From NCBI GenBank assembly GCA_022843545.1, contig JALHNL010000028.1, forward strand, positions 1 through 32,603: a DNA stretch of 32,603 nt. The letters are read 5' to 3'. Numbering within the stretch: the stretch's first letter is position 1; the number at the start of each line of letters is the position of its first letter. Under the pieces are notes generated by a model, which saw nothing but the letters and a program-made list of their open reading frames with translations, was not told the origin of the DNA and searched no databases. Shown here piece after piece: positions 7,498 to 14,308 of this stretch. Source of the DNA: Phycisphaerales bacterium (GTDB lineage: Bacteria; Planctomycetota; Phycisphaerae; Phycisphaerales; UBA1924). The translations under genes were made by a program, and so were the position numbers.

Positions 7498-7528
7498 GAG
7501 GCCCTCCCGCACGCAAATGCGCCGTGCG
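7479..7528. promoter_or_regulatory. Two adjacent dyads at the head of the minus-strand cluster
   Basis: The first dyad (7479-7499) has the core TTGCAACACTGTAGCAA flanked by TC and GA. Nine of ten base pairs match across its centre. The second (7508-7528) has arms CGCACG and CGTGCG separated by 9 bases. Both are 21 bp long and overlap the 5' end of the Cys-rich gene. The size and symmetry suit a dimeric repressor such as a Fur/Zur-family protein, but the sequence alone does not name the regulator. Confidence 0.5.
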
Positions 7529-7676
7529 AATCAGTCGTTTTACCGACCGCTCCGCCGCTGGCCCTTCGCGCCCGGCCGACCCACCCGGCGGCGGCCAGCG
7601 AACTCGAACCAGGCGCTGTCCGCCGCTCCGAGGATTGACCTGGGGGCGAAGGTCTGCAAACCGCGCCCGACCTCGG

Positions 7677-7682
7677 TACGCT
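7677..7682 (+). promoter_or_regulatory. Putative -10 box of the mlaD-like gene
   Basis: TACGCT lies 37 bases before the ATG at 7720 and matches the TANNCT box recurring in this window. No good -35 box is seen at the proper spacing. Confidence 0.4.
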
Positions 7683-7719
7683 ATCCCCTCACCTCTTCAC
7701 ATCCTCGTACGGGTCTGCG

Positions 7720-8955
7720 ATGCAAAGCCTGAAAGACAAAGCCAAGTTCGGTGCGTTCGTCGTCTTCGTCCTCGCCGCCGGCGTGTTCGTGCTGGTCACG
7801 CTCGCGGGGCTGGCCAACCGCGTGGCGGGCACGAAGTACTTCGTGGCCTTTGACCTGCAGACCGGGGCGATGGGCCTGAAGGACGGCTCGCTGGTGCGCG
7901 TGGGCGGTCAGAACGCCGGCGAGGTCAAGGCGGTGCGCTTCGAACCCGCCTCGGGCCCGCCCACGTCGGTGGTGGTCGAGATCTCGGTTGACCGCAAGAT
8001 CCCGCTGGCCAAAGACGCTCAGGTGATCCTGGAAACCCCGCTGCTGGGCTCGGTTTCGACGCTCAACTTCTACAGCGCGGGCCGGGGCGAGCCCGCGCCC
8101 GCCGAGCACAACTTCACCGGCAAGGCCGCCCCGGGGCTGCTGGCCCAGGCCGGCATCAACCGCACCGACGTGGAGAACCTGCTGGCGAACGCCAATCAGA
8201 TGACGGTGACCGCCAACAAGATCCTCAAGCGGGTGGATGACCGCATGGAGCCCATCCTCACGAACGTGGAGGACGCCACGGGCAACGCCCGCGAAATCAC
8301 GTCCGACCTGCGCTCGGGCGTGAAGCGCTGGACGCCCAAGATCGACCGCACGATGGACAATGTGTCGGAAGCGACCACGCAGATCAACGACCGCCTCGCT
8401 CAGGCCCAGGCGCTCATCGGTTCGGTGCAGGACCTGATCACCGCCAACCGCCCGCGGATTGACGCGATCAGCGAATCGCTCCGCGAGATCATGGACAAGG
8501 TGAACAACCAGACGCTGCCCCAGGTGGCCCGCGTGCTGACCCAGGGCGAGCGCGGCGTCACCGCCGCCGCCGACGCGCTGGACAACCTCCGCACGATCAT
8601 CCGCGAGGAGGAGCCCAACATCCGCCTCATGCTGGCGAACCTCCGGCTGGCCAGCGATCAGCTCAAGCTCACCATCGCCGAGGTGCGTCGCAACCCCTGG
8701 CGTCTGCTCTACCAGCCGGGCTCCAAGGAACTGGAGCGCGAGATGCTGTACGAGGCGTCACGCACCTACGCCGCCTCGGTCAACGAGCTCCGCGCCACCA
8801 GCGCGACGCTGCAGTCGGTCTCCGCCGGCGGCTCCGACCCCGCCAGCAAGGCGCGGGTGGACGCGCTGGTGAGCGAACTGAAGGCGTCGTACGACCGGTA
8901 CAAGAAGGCCGAGGACGAGTTCCTCAAGCGGCTGCTGGAAGAGCCCAAGCCCTGA
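7720..8955 (+). CDS. MCE / MlaD family lipid-transport protein
   Basis: A 411-residue membrane-anchored protein of the MCE family, the periplasmic lipid-binding part of Mla-type phospholipid transporters. One N-terminal helix (about residues 9-30) is followed by the MCE domain (about 39-125): KYFVAFDLQTGAMGLKDGSLVRVGGQNAGEVKAV, then VILETPLLGSVSTLNFYS. The remainder is a long alpha-helical and coiled-coil region (about 140-405) with many Asn/Gln/Arg heptads, as in MlaD-like proteins that form hexameric rings with helical extensions. The usual partners MlaE (permease) and MlaF (ATPase) are not next to it; they may lie elsewhere. It is followed by a stem-loop at 8960 and stands as its own transcription unit. 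Confidence 0.85.
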   Translation: MQSLKDKAKFGAFVVFVLAAGVFVLVTLAGLANRVAGTKYFVAFDLQTGAMGLKDGSLVRVGGQNAGEVKAVRFEPASGPPTSVVVEISVDRKIPLAKDAQVILETPLLGSVSTLNFYSAGRGEPAPAEHNFTGKAAPGLLAQAGINRTDVENLLANANQMTVTANKILKRVDDRMEPILTNVEDATGNAREITSDLRSGVKRWTPKIDRTMDNVSEATTQINDRLAQAQALIGSVQDLITANRPRIDAISESLREIMDKVNNQTLPQVARVLTQGERGVTAAADALDNLRTIIREEEPNIRLMLANLRLASDQLKLTIAEVRRNPWRLLYQPGSKELEREMLYEASRTYAASVNELRATSATLQSVSAGGSDPASKARVDALVSELKASYDRYKKAEDEFLKRLLEEPKP

Positions 8956-8959
8956 TGAC

Positions 8960-8993
8960 GCACCCGCCCCAGACAGGGGCTGGGGAGGGGTGC
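8960..8993 (+). terminator. Terminator-like stem-loop after the MlaD gene
   Basis: GCACCCGCCCCAG (8960-8972) pairs with CTGGGGAGGGGTGC (8980-8993) with one bulge. It begins 5 bases after the stop codon. There is no T tract, so termination may depend on other factors. Confidence 0.5.
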
Positions 8994-9071
8994 CCACGAG
9001 GGCCGGGGGACCCGTTCCGTGGTCGCTCTTCCCAAGTTGTCCGCAACCGCAACCCTTTACCCCCACGAAAG

Positions 9072-9101
9072 TTGACAGCGGGGCTGTTCGTCGGGTATCA
9101 A
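9072..9101 (+). promoter_or_regulatory. Candidate promoter TTGACA-18-TATCAA
   Basis: In the 304-base gap between 8955 and 9260, TTGACA (9072-9077) and TATCAA (9096-9101) are 18 bases apart. A second possible -10 box, TACACT, lies at 9161-9166. Apart from these and the stem-loop at 8960, nothing else is seen in this gap. Confidence 0.45.
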
Positions 9102-9259
9102 CACCCCGCCCCCCGTTCCCCCGCCCGCCAACGGCCCCGGCGGATGGGGTCCGGGCTGGGTACACTCGTGACCCTCGACGGGCCTGACGGCCCCGAGGGA
9201 CCGCTGGGGCAGGACTTTCCGGCGGCCGACCAGACTCGCTTTGGCCAGGAGATTCGCAC

Positions 9260-10126
9260 GTGCATGTCGTGACCAAGATTCTGATCGTTTTCGGTGCGGT
9301 CCTGAGCATCCTGCTCTCGGGCCTGGCGATCGCCTATTCCTTCAACGCTGACGCGGTCCGCAAGGAGCTCACCAGCGAGCAGTCCGCCAAGGCCGCGGCC
9401 CAGGCCGCGCTCTACGTGGAGCGTGCCAGCGGCGCGTCTCGCGCGGCGGAACTGACGCAGCAGAAGGAATCGCTCGAGAACGAGAAGGCCCGTCTCTTCG
9501 CCGAGCAGCAGCAGCTCAAGGCCGAGAACACCACCCTCCGCGCTTCGGTGCAGGAGGCCAAGCTCGAGGCCGACCGCGTGAAGAACCAGACTACGCAGCA
9601 GGACGTGACCGTCCAGCTCCAGACCAACCTCATCAAGTCGCTGAGCGAAGAAGTCACCCGACTGCGGGCCGACATGCTCGCCAGCAGCAAGCGGGAGACC
9701 GAACTGGTTGACCGCCTCAACGACCTCGAGAGCCAGCGCCAGGTGCTGGAGCAGAGCACCCGCGCCCTGCAGGAGCAGCTCCAGGAAGCCAAGATCGCCC
9801 TCGAAGGCGCCCGCGGCGGCGCCTCGCCCTCCATGGGCGTGGTGAGCGGTCGCACCGGCTCCCCCACCGAGAGCCTCGGACCGGTGGTCCGCGGGCGCGT
9901 CACCCAGGTCGTTCAGAGCGCCACGGGTGAGGAACTCGCCGAGATCGACATCGGCTCCGGCTCGGGCATCCGCGTCAACCAGCGCCTCACCATCATCCGT
10001 GACGGCTTCCTCGCCAACCTCGTCATCACCCGCGTCGAGCTCAACTCCGCCGTGGGCCGCATCGAGAAGCTCGGCCGCAAGGTCGAGGTTCAGGGCGGCG
10101 ATGTCGTCCTCAGCCGCGTGAACTGA
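9260..10126 (+). CDS. Coiled-coil membrane protein with C-terminal beta domain (MreC-like layout)
   Basis: A 288-residue protein of unknown function. The GTG start has AGGAG 8 bases upstream. One membrane helix (about residues 6-27: ILIVFGAVLSILLSGLAIAY) is followed by a long coiled coil (about 35-185) and a C-terminal beta domain: VRGRVTQV, ELAEIDIGSGSGIRVNQRLTI, then LVITRVELNSAVGRIEKL and VQGGDVVLSRV. The topology (helix, coiled coil, small beta domain with a G-S-x-x-G-I motif) is like MreC, the rod-shape scaffold. Similar proteins are, as I recall, common in planctomycetes without a known role. No mreB is nearby, so the MreC link is weak. It shares a transcript with the small gene 31 bases downstream. 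Confidence 0.75.
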   Translation: MHVVTKILIVFGAVLSILLSGLAIAYSFNADAVRKELTSEQSAKAAAQAALYVERASGASRAAELTQQKESLENEKARLFAEQQQLKAENTTLRASVQEAKLEADRVKNQTTQQDVTVQLQTNLIKSLSEEVTRLRADMLASSKRETELVDRLNDLESQRQVLEQSTRALQEQLQEAKIALEGARGGASPSMGVVSGRTGSPTESLGPVVRGRVTQVVQSATGEELAEIDIGSGSGIRVNQRLTIIRDGFLANLVITRVELNSAVGRIEKLGRKVEVQGGDVVLSRVN

Positions 10127-10157
10127 CCCGCCCGCCCCACCCTTCCAAGGAAGCCCC

Positions 10158-10358
10158 ATGAGCCAGTTCGGAATGCAACTGCCGGGCGGACAGGTCCGGC
10201 GCGGTGCTGGAATGAACGTGTACACCGGTCTGCTCTTCTGCGCCGTCGTGGCCCTTGCCGCGGCCTGCGCCATGATGTACATGCAGGGTTCCAAGCTGGG
10301 CCCCGACGGCAACGCCTTCGGCGTCCAGGACCCCAAGGACATCAAGCTGGTCAAGTGA
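10158..10358 (+). CDS. Small single-pass membrane protein
   Basis: A 66-residue protein: a polar Gly/Gln-rich N-terminus, one membrane helix (about residues 22-42: TGLLFCAVVALAAACAMMYM) and a polar tail ending in KDIKLVK. AAGGAAG lies just before the ATG. It is 31 bases after the coiled-coil gene on the same strand, so the two are probably co-expressed and may form a membrane complex. I do not recognise the family. A GC-rich stem-loop without T tract (10366-10385) follows the stop. Confidence 0.7.
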   Translation: MSQFGMQLPGGQVRRGAGMNVYTGLLFCAVVALAAACAMMYMQGSKLGPDGNAFGVQDPKDIKLVK

Positions 10359-10414
10359 CCCGGAAGCCGGCCCGCCGGGCCCGGCAGGACCGTTCGGCGA
10401 TCCTTCATCTCCGC

Positions 10415-10442
10415 TTGACACGGCCGTTTGCGTGACTAGATT
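10415..10442 (+). promoter_or_regulatory. Promoter of tRNA-Asp
   Basis: A consensus TTGACA (10415-10420) and TAGATT (10437-10442) are separated by 16 bases. They lie 69 bases before the mature tRNA 5' end. This is the best sigma-70-type promoter in the window. Confidence 0.75.
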
Positions 10443-10510
10443 TCCTCCCGCGTCGCGAGGGGCCCGACAGCCTCCCGCCGGGCCGCCAGGCCCAAAGCGC
10501 GGATACGCCC

Positions 10511-10584
<74 letters not shown>

Positions 10585-10588
10585 CTTG

Positions 10589-10614
10589 AAAACGGCCCTT
10601 TGCGGGCCGTTTTT
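10589..10614 (+). terminator. Rho-independent terminator of tRNA-Asp
   Basis: AAAACGGCCC (10589-10598) pairs perfectly with GGGCCGTTTT (10604-10613) across a 5-base loop, and the 3' arm runs into five T residues. Confidence 0.92.
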
Positions 10615-10664
10615 CATTGGCGGGTCAAGGTGTGGTCACCATCTCGGAAGCCCGGCGTGGCCCT

Positions 10665-10670
10665 TACCCT
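10665..10670 (+). promoter_or_regulatory. Putative -10 box of a leaderless cation-transporter transcript
   Basis: TACCCT ends 5 bases before the ATG at 10676 and no Shine-Dalgarno sequence is present. The spacing places the transcription start at the ATG itself. Confidence 0.4.
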
Positions 10671-10675
10671 CCCCC

Positions 10676-11365
10676 ATGCCCGACGTGCTTTCCAACCCTC
10701 TCCCCATGTCTCCGTCGGTTGATGATCCGGTGGCGAGACGTGCGCGATGGGTGCGGGTGGGCTGGTGGTGCACCGCCGCTTCGCTCGCGTGGAATGTGGC
10801 GGAGGGTGTGGTGGCTGTTTGGGCCGGAGAGGTTGCCGATTCGGTCGCCCTCGTCGGCTTCGGGATCAACTCATTCATCGAGACGGCCAGCGCCGCGGTG
10901 ATCGTCTGGCGGCTGCTCGCAGAGCGGCATGGCCACGCGGACAAGGCTCGGCGTGTGGAGCGGACCACGGGCCGGTGGATGGGCGTTCTGCTCGGCGTGC
11001 TCGCTGCGTACATCACGGTGGAGAGCTTGCGTCGTCTCGCGGGCTGGGGGCCCGACGCCCAGGAGAGCATCGTCGGGCTGGTGCTGACCGGCATCTCGCT
11101 CGTGATCATGCCGGGGCTGTTTCTCGCCAAGCGGCGGGTCGCCCGCGAGTTGAACAGTGCCGCAGTCCGCGCTGATGGAATCCAGACGCTCGCATGCTGG
11201 TGGTTGTCGCTCGGCACATTCGCGGGGTTGGCGTTGAACGCATGGCTGGGATGGGCATGGGCCGATCCGATGGCGGGGCTGGTGCTGATTCCATTCATCA
11301 TCAACGAAGCCCGCGCCGCGTGGAAAGGCGAAGGCTGCGGATGCTCGGGTACCCAGTGCGGGTGA
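10676..11365 (+). CDS. Cation transporter, CDF-related
   Basis: A 229-residue integral membrane protein, about six helices, related to cation diffusion facilitators that export divalent metals. Visible features are the first helix SLAWNVAEGVVAVWAGEVADSVALVGFGINSFIETASA, the ERTTGRWMGVLLG region, and the C-terminal NSAAVRADGIQT, NAWLGWAWADPMAGLVL block typical of the compact 'cation transporter' subgroup. The canonical HxxxD metal site is changed to the DSVALxGFGxNSFxE type. The protein ends in GEGCGCSGTQCG, a Cys-rich tail that could bind metal. It lacks the large cytoplasmic CDF domain. ATG 10676 is used; ATG 10706 is possible. It converges on the LacI-type gene, 54 bases away. Confidence 0.82.
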   Translation: MPDVLSNPLPMSPSVDDPVARRARWVRVGWWCTAASLAWNVAEGVVAVWAGEVADSVALVGFGINSFIETASAAVIVWRLLAERHGHADKARRVERTTGRWMGVLLGVLAAYITVESLRRLAGWGPDAQESIVGLVLTGISLVIMPGLFLAKRRVARELNSAAVRADGIQTLACWWLSLGTFAGLALNAWLGWAWADPMAGLVLIPFIINEARAAWKGEGCGCSGTQCG

Positions 11366-11419
11366 TGGCGCGGCACCTGATCGGCCGAGCCCCTTCGGCA
11401 CCAACCGCCCCACCGCTGC

Positions 11420-12529
11420 TCACATCGGCATCGGCGCCGCCGACGCACCCACCGCCACACCGCGGGCGGGCTTGGAGTGGCCGTGGTCCGCGGGGCCGTG
11501 ATGGTCGCGGAAGTTCACCTGCGGCTGGATGGTCACACGCTGCGGCGTGGCCGAGGGGGTGAGCAGACGCTGCTTGAAGACCCGCCACGCGTTGTCCGCC
11601 AATTCGTCGGTGGGCAGCTTCACGGTGTGGATCGGGGCCTCGATGAGGTCCAGTTCGCGGATGCCGCCGTAGCCGGCGATCGCGAGGTCTCTCGGCACGC
11701 TCAGGCCCAGTTCACGGGCGGCCTGCAGCACGCCCAGGGCGATGACGTCATGGAGGCAGAAGACCGCGTCGGGCACAACGCCCGTGGTGCGGACGTAATC
11801 CAGGAACGCTCGCTTGGCGGCGGCGGGCGTTTCCTCCGGCGCCACGACGGTTGAGGCCTTGAGGTGGGCCTCCTCCATGGCTCGGGCGTAGCCCGCGGCA
11901 CGGGCCTCGCGCACCCGCACCAGCGAGACGTAAGCGGTCATATGCAGCACGCGCCGGCGGCCCGAGTCGATCATCCGCTTGACGATCTCGTACGGCGGCG
12001 AGTTCATGTCGTACACGACGTTGTCGATGCGCGGGTCGGCGTCGCAGCCGATGCCGCAGATGGCGGGCACGCCTTCGCCACGTCGCGACTCGATGAACGC
12101 GTGCTGCCGGTGTGGGCAGTCCACGGCGATCACGCCGTCGACGGGCCAGCGTGCGGTGCTCCACCCGGGCAGGCGGTCGGGGTCAAAGGGGGCGTCAGCG
12201 CTCAGATCGCGATAGCCGCACACGACCACGGCGAAGTCGTCCTGGGCCGCCACCCTCTGCAGGTGGTGAACGATCGAGGCGTAGTACGAGTAGTCCGGAT
12301 TGCGGATCCACAGGGCCACGACCTGATGCCGGCCGGCGAGTTCAGCGTGCCGAACACGGCCGGAGTCAAAGCCGAGATCGCGCGCGGCATCCAAAACACG
12401 CCGACGGGTGGCGGGCGAAATGAACTCGTGGCCTTTCCCGTTCAGCACCCGTGAGACTGTCGCTTGCGACAGACCCAGGTGCTTGGCCACTTGGAGCATG
12501 GTGATTGGCGTCGTTGGCTTTGACGTCAT
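11420..12529 (-). CDS. LacI-family transcriptional regulator
   Basis: A 369-residue repressor or activator of the LacI/GalR family. The start at 12529 puts the helix-turn-helix near the N-terminus: MLQVAKHLGLSQATVSRVLNGKGHEFISPATRRRVLDAARDLGF (about 11-53, with the classic TVSRVLNG hinge contact). The rest is a periplasmic-binding-protein-like effector domain: VVALWIRNPDYSYYASIVHHLQ, VDGVIAVDCP, PDAVFCLHDVIALGVLQAARELGLSVPRDLAIAGYGG, and an HTVKLPTDELADNAW segment. Such regulators usually respond to sugars and control nearby genes. It is divergent from the prepilin-like gene at 12983. Its own promoter overlaps an operator-like half-site, which suggests autoregulation. Confidence 0.93.
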   Translation of the reverse strand: MTSKPTTPITMLQVAKHLGLSQATVSRVLNGKGHEFISPATRRRVLDAARDLGFDSGRVRHAELAGRHQVVALWIRNPDYSYYASIVHHLQRVAAQDDFAVVVCGYRDLSADAPFDPDRLPGWSTARWPVDGVIAVDCPHRQHAFIESRRGEGVPAICGIGCDADPRIDNVVYDMNSPPYEIVKRMIDSGRRRVLHMTAYVSLVRVREARAAGYARAMEEAHLKASTVVAPEETPAAAKRAFLDYVRTTGVVPDAVFCLHDVIALGVLQAARELGLSVPRDLAIAGYGGIRELDLIEAPIHTVKLPTDELADNAWRVFKQRLLTPSATPQRVTIQPQVNFRDHHGPADHGHSKPARGVAVGASAAPMPM

Positions 12530-12562
12530 CGTTGAGCGGAGATCCCCTGAACCGGCCCTGTG

Positions 12563-12591
12563 AATGTACCCTCGATCTGGGCATACTGCAA
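12563..12591 (-). promoter_or_regulatory. Promoter and possible operator of the LacI-family gene
   Basis: On the minus strand, TTGCAG (12591-12586) and TACATT (12568-12563) are 17 bases apart, 33 bases before the ATG. The -35 box overlaps TGCAAACGCT (plus strand 12587-12596), which resembles a half-site of LacI-family operators centred on CG. A second related stretch, GAAAACGCTTGTGCA, lies at 12636-12650. Confidence 0.55.
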
Positions 12592-12982
12592 ACGCTCCCA
12601 AAAAGTGCGGCAAGAACTCTGCAAGCACCTCCACAGAAAACGCTTGTGCACGTTGCATGCACGGGCTTGGTGGCCCCTAGGGCAACCCCTGCCCAGGGGT
12701 CTCGCAACCACAACCGGGGATAGTCAGGCCCAAGGGCTCGCACGCGGCATCGCCTGGCTGCCTTGATCAGGCCCGCGCGGCAAGGACCAGTGAGCAGCCC
12801 ATGGCCGGCAGAGAGTGCGCGGTCGCCTCGGGCCTTAACGCGGCGCAGGCCGCGAGTGTTCAGATCGCTTCATGGAACCCTGATCTGATCTTCATCGTGG
12901 TGGCATTCCCATTTCGCGCGCTGCTCGCTAATGTGATTGCTCAGAAGTCGGACACTCCACGCCCTTATGTAGGAAGCTGCCC
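12592..12982. other. Intergenic region between the divergent LacI and prepilin genes
   Basis: No gene is seen here. An inverted repeat GTGCA/TGCAC (12646-12662, spacer 7) lies in the left part. A weak promoter for the plus strand, TTCCCA (12906-12911), 17 bases, TAATGT (12929-12934), lies before the prepilin gene, whose ATG is preceded by AGGAAG. The stretch is less GC-rich in places than its neighbours. Confidence 0.4.
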
Positions 12983-14086
12983 ATGCCGCACGCTGCGCGA
13001 TCTGCTTTTACGTTGATCGAACTTCTGGTGGTGATTGCGATCATCGCCTTGCTGGTGGGCATCCTGCTGCCCGCGCTGGGCAGCGCCCGTGCGGAGGCCC
13101 GCGCGATCAAGTGCGCAGCGCACCAGCGGAGCATCGGCATCGGCGTCGCTTCGTATGCCGCGGACTTCAAGGAGCAGATCCCGCCTTCGTACGCGTATGC
13201 GGACGAGCCCACTGGGCTGAGCTGGCGGCTGGGCGCGCAGACGGACTCCTACGGGGTCGGCCAGAACGGGTACATCCATTGGTCGGGTTTCTTGTATGGG
13301 TCGAGCGCGTCGAGCGGGAGCGGCAATTCAGGCTTGGCGGATGAGGCGTTCACTTGTCCGACGCTGACCAGGGGCGGCGCGCCGGCGACGAACCCCGGCC
13401 CCAACCAAGAAGATTGGGAGCCTTCACAGATCAACTCCCTGGGCGGCACGGGACCCTCACAGACCCCGGCGGACCGTCAGGCTCGCCGGATGGCCTTTGT
13501 CGGCAACGCGGCCATCTTCCCTCGCAACAAGTTCGACAGCTCCTTCGCCCGAAAGAACCGGCTTGTTCGTGTGGCGGAGATCCAGAATCAGGGCAAGACC
13601 ATTCTGGCTGGCGAACTGGGTGAATTGAACCGCTCATTCGCCACGGTGACCAACGCACAGACCCCCTGGGTCACGGTGTTCAGTTCGGACCAGAGGAGCC
13701 TTTCGCACCGACCGGTGACACCGTTCGTCGGCGGCTCGGCGGGGGCGGATGTGTATCGTGAGCCGCCGCGTCCGAACAGCACGGAGCCCTCGTTCTTTCC
13801 GTACAAGGAAAGCGACATCACTGACCTGAACCTGCAGACGGTGGGGATGCTGTCGAGCACGGGCGCTGGCTCGCCGCTGAACGCGATCGGGCGGCACCAT
13901 CCGGGTGCGGGTCTTCGCACTCGTCTGGGCGGGACGACCAACTTCGTGTTCGTCGATGGGCACAGCGAACGCCTGACGGTCCGGCAGACGGTTCTTCGCA
14001 ACGACGGCACGGGCACCTACCTGTGGGGCGACCGCTTCTACTCGATCACGGGCAACAACCGCGTGAGCCCGCGTCCGTTCGATTGA
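12983..14086 (+). CDS. Prepilin-like protein with DGH signature
   Basis: A 367-residue exported protein with the N-terminus MPHAARSA, then [24 protein letters not shown]. This is a type IV prepilin signal with Glu5, but residue -1 is Ala instead of the near-invariant Gly. After the helix come [29 protein letters not shown], typical of planctomycete prepilin-like proteins, and near the C-terminus [15 protein letters not shown], the H-x-DGH-type signature of the class. The middle is Ser/Gly/Asn-rich. AGGAAG lies 6 bases before the ATG. It is divergent from the LacI-type gene and upstream of the large dockerin protein, separated by a strong terminator. Confidence 0.88.
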   Translation: MPHAARSAFTLIELLVVIAIIALLVGILLPALGSARAEARAIKCAAHQRSIGIGVASYAADFKEQIPPSYAYADEPTGLSWRLGAQTDSYGVGQNGYIHWSGFLYGSSASSGSGNSGLADEAFTCPTLTRGGAPATNPGPNQEDWEPSQINSLGGTGPSQTPADRQARRMAFVGNAAIFPRNKFDSSFARKNRLVRVAEIQNQGKTILAGELGELNRSFATVTNAQTPWVTVFSSDQRSLSHRPVTPFVGGSAGADVYREPPRPNSTEPSFFPYKESDITDLNLQTVGMLSSTGAGSPLNAIGRHHPGAGLRTRLGGTTNFVFVDGHSERLTVRQTVLRNDGTGTYLWGDRFYSITGNNRVSPRPFD

Positions 14087-14110
14087 ACACGGAGCGAGCA
14101 CTGCGATCCG

Positions 14111-14147
14111 AGCACGCGCGAGAGGTCTCGCGCGTGCTTTGCTTTTT
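14111..14147 (+). terminator. Strong Rho-independent terminator
   Basis: AGCACGCGCGAGA (14111-14123) pairs perfectly with TCTCGCGCGTGCT (14126-14138) and is followed by TTGCTTTTT. It ends the prepilin transcript 24 bases after the stop. Confidence 0.92.
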
Positions 14148-14233
14148 GGGGCGGGCTCGCGGCAAACACATAGCGCAATCTTGATAGGGTATGGGTCGTC
14201 AGAATCGCTTCATCAACTAAACTGTCCTCTGAT

Positions 14234-14287
14234 ATCCGCCCGTCCGCGGATGCGGCTCCGGCCCGGGGGCTTTTTGCCCCCGAGGCC
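14234..14287 (+). promoter_or_regulatory. Structured 5' leader of the 14309 gene
   Basis: Two hairpins precede the gene. The first pairs ATCCGC (14234-14239) with GCGGAT (14246-14251). The second pairs CGGGGGC (14264-14270) with GCCCCCG (14276-14282) across a TTTTT loop, extended by GGCC/GGCC. The Shine-Dalgarno AAGGGAG follows after about 10 bases. The loop T run is not placed like a terminator, so the pair may stabilise the mRNA or gate translation. Confidence 0.4.
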
Positions 14288-14308
14288 CCACTTTCAAGGG
14301 AGAATCCG

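Noticed and set aside
9098-10408. A 436-codon open frame on the minus strand
   Set aside because: It covers the coiled-coil gene, its small neighbour and intergenic DNA, has no recognisable domain, and lacks a credible start.
12505-12982. Short open frames in the gap between the LacI and prepilin genes
   Set aside because: They are under 75 codons, without Shine-Dalgarno sites or known motifs, and overlap promoter-like sequence.
14264-14282. The hairpin with a T5 loop as a terminator of an upstream transcript
   Set aside because: The T run is in the loop, not after the stem, and a strong terminator already lies at 14111-14147.
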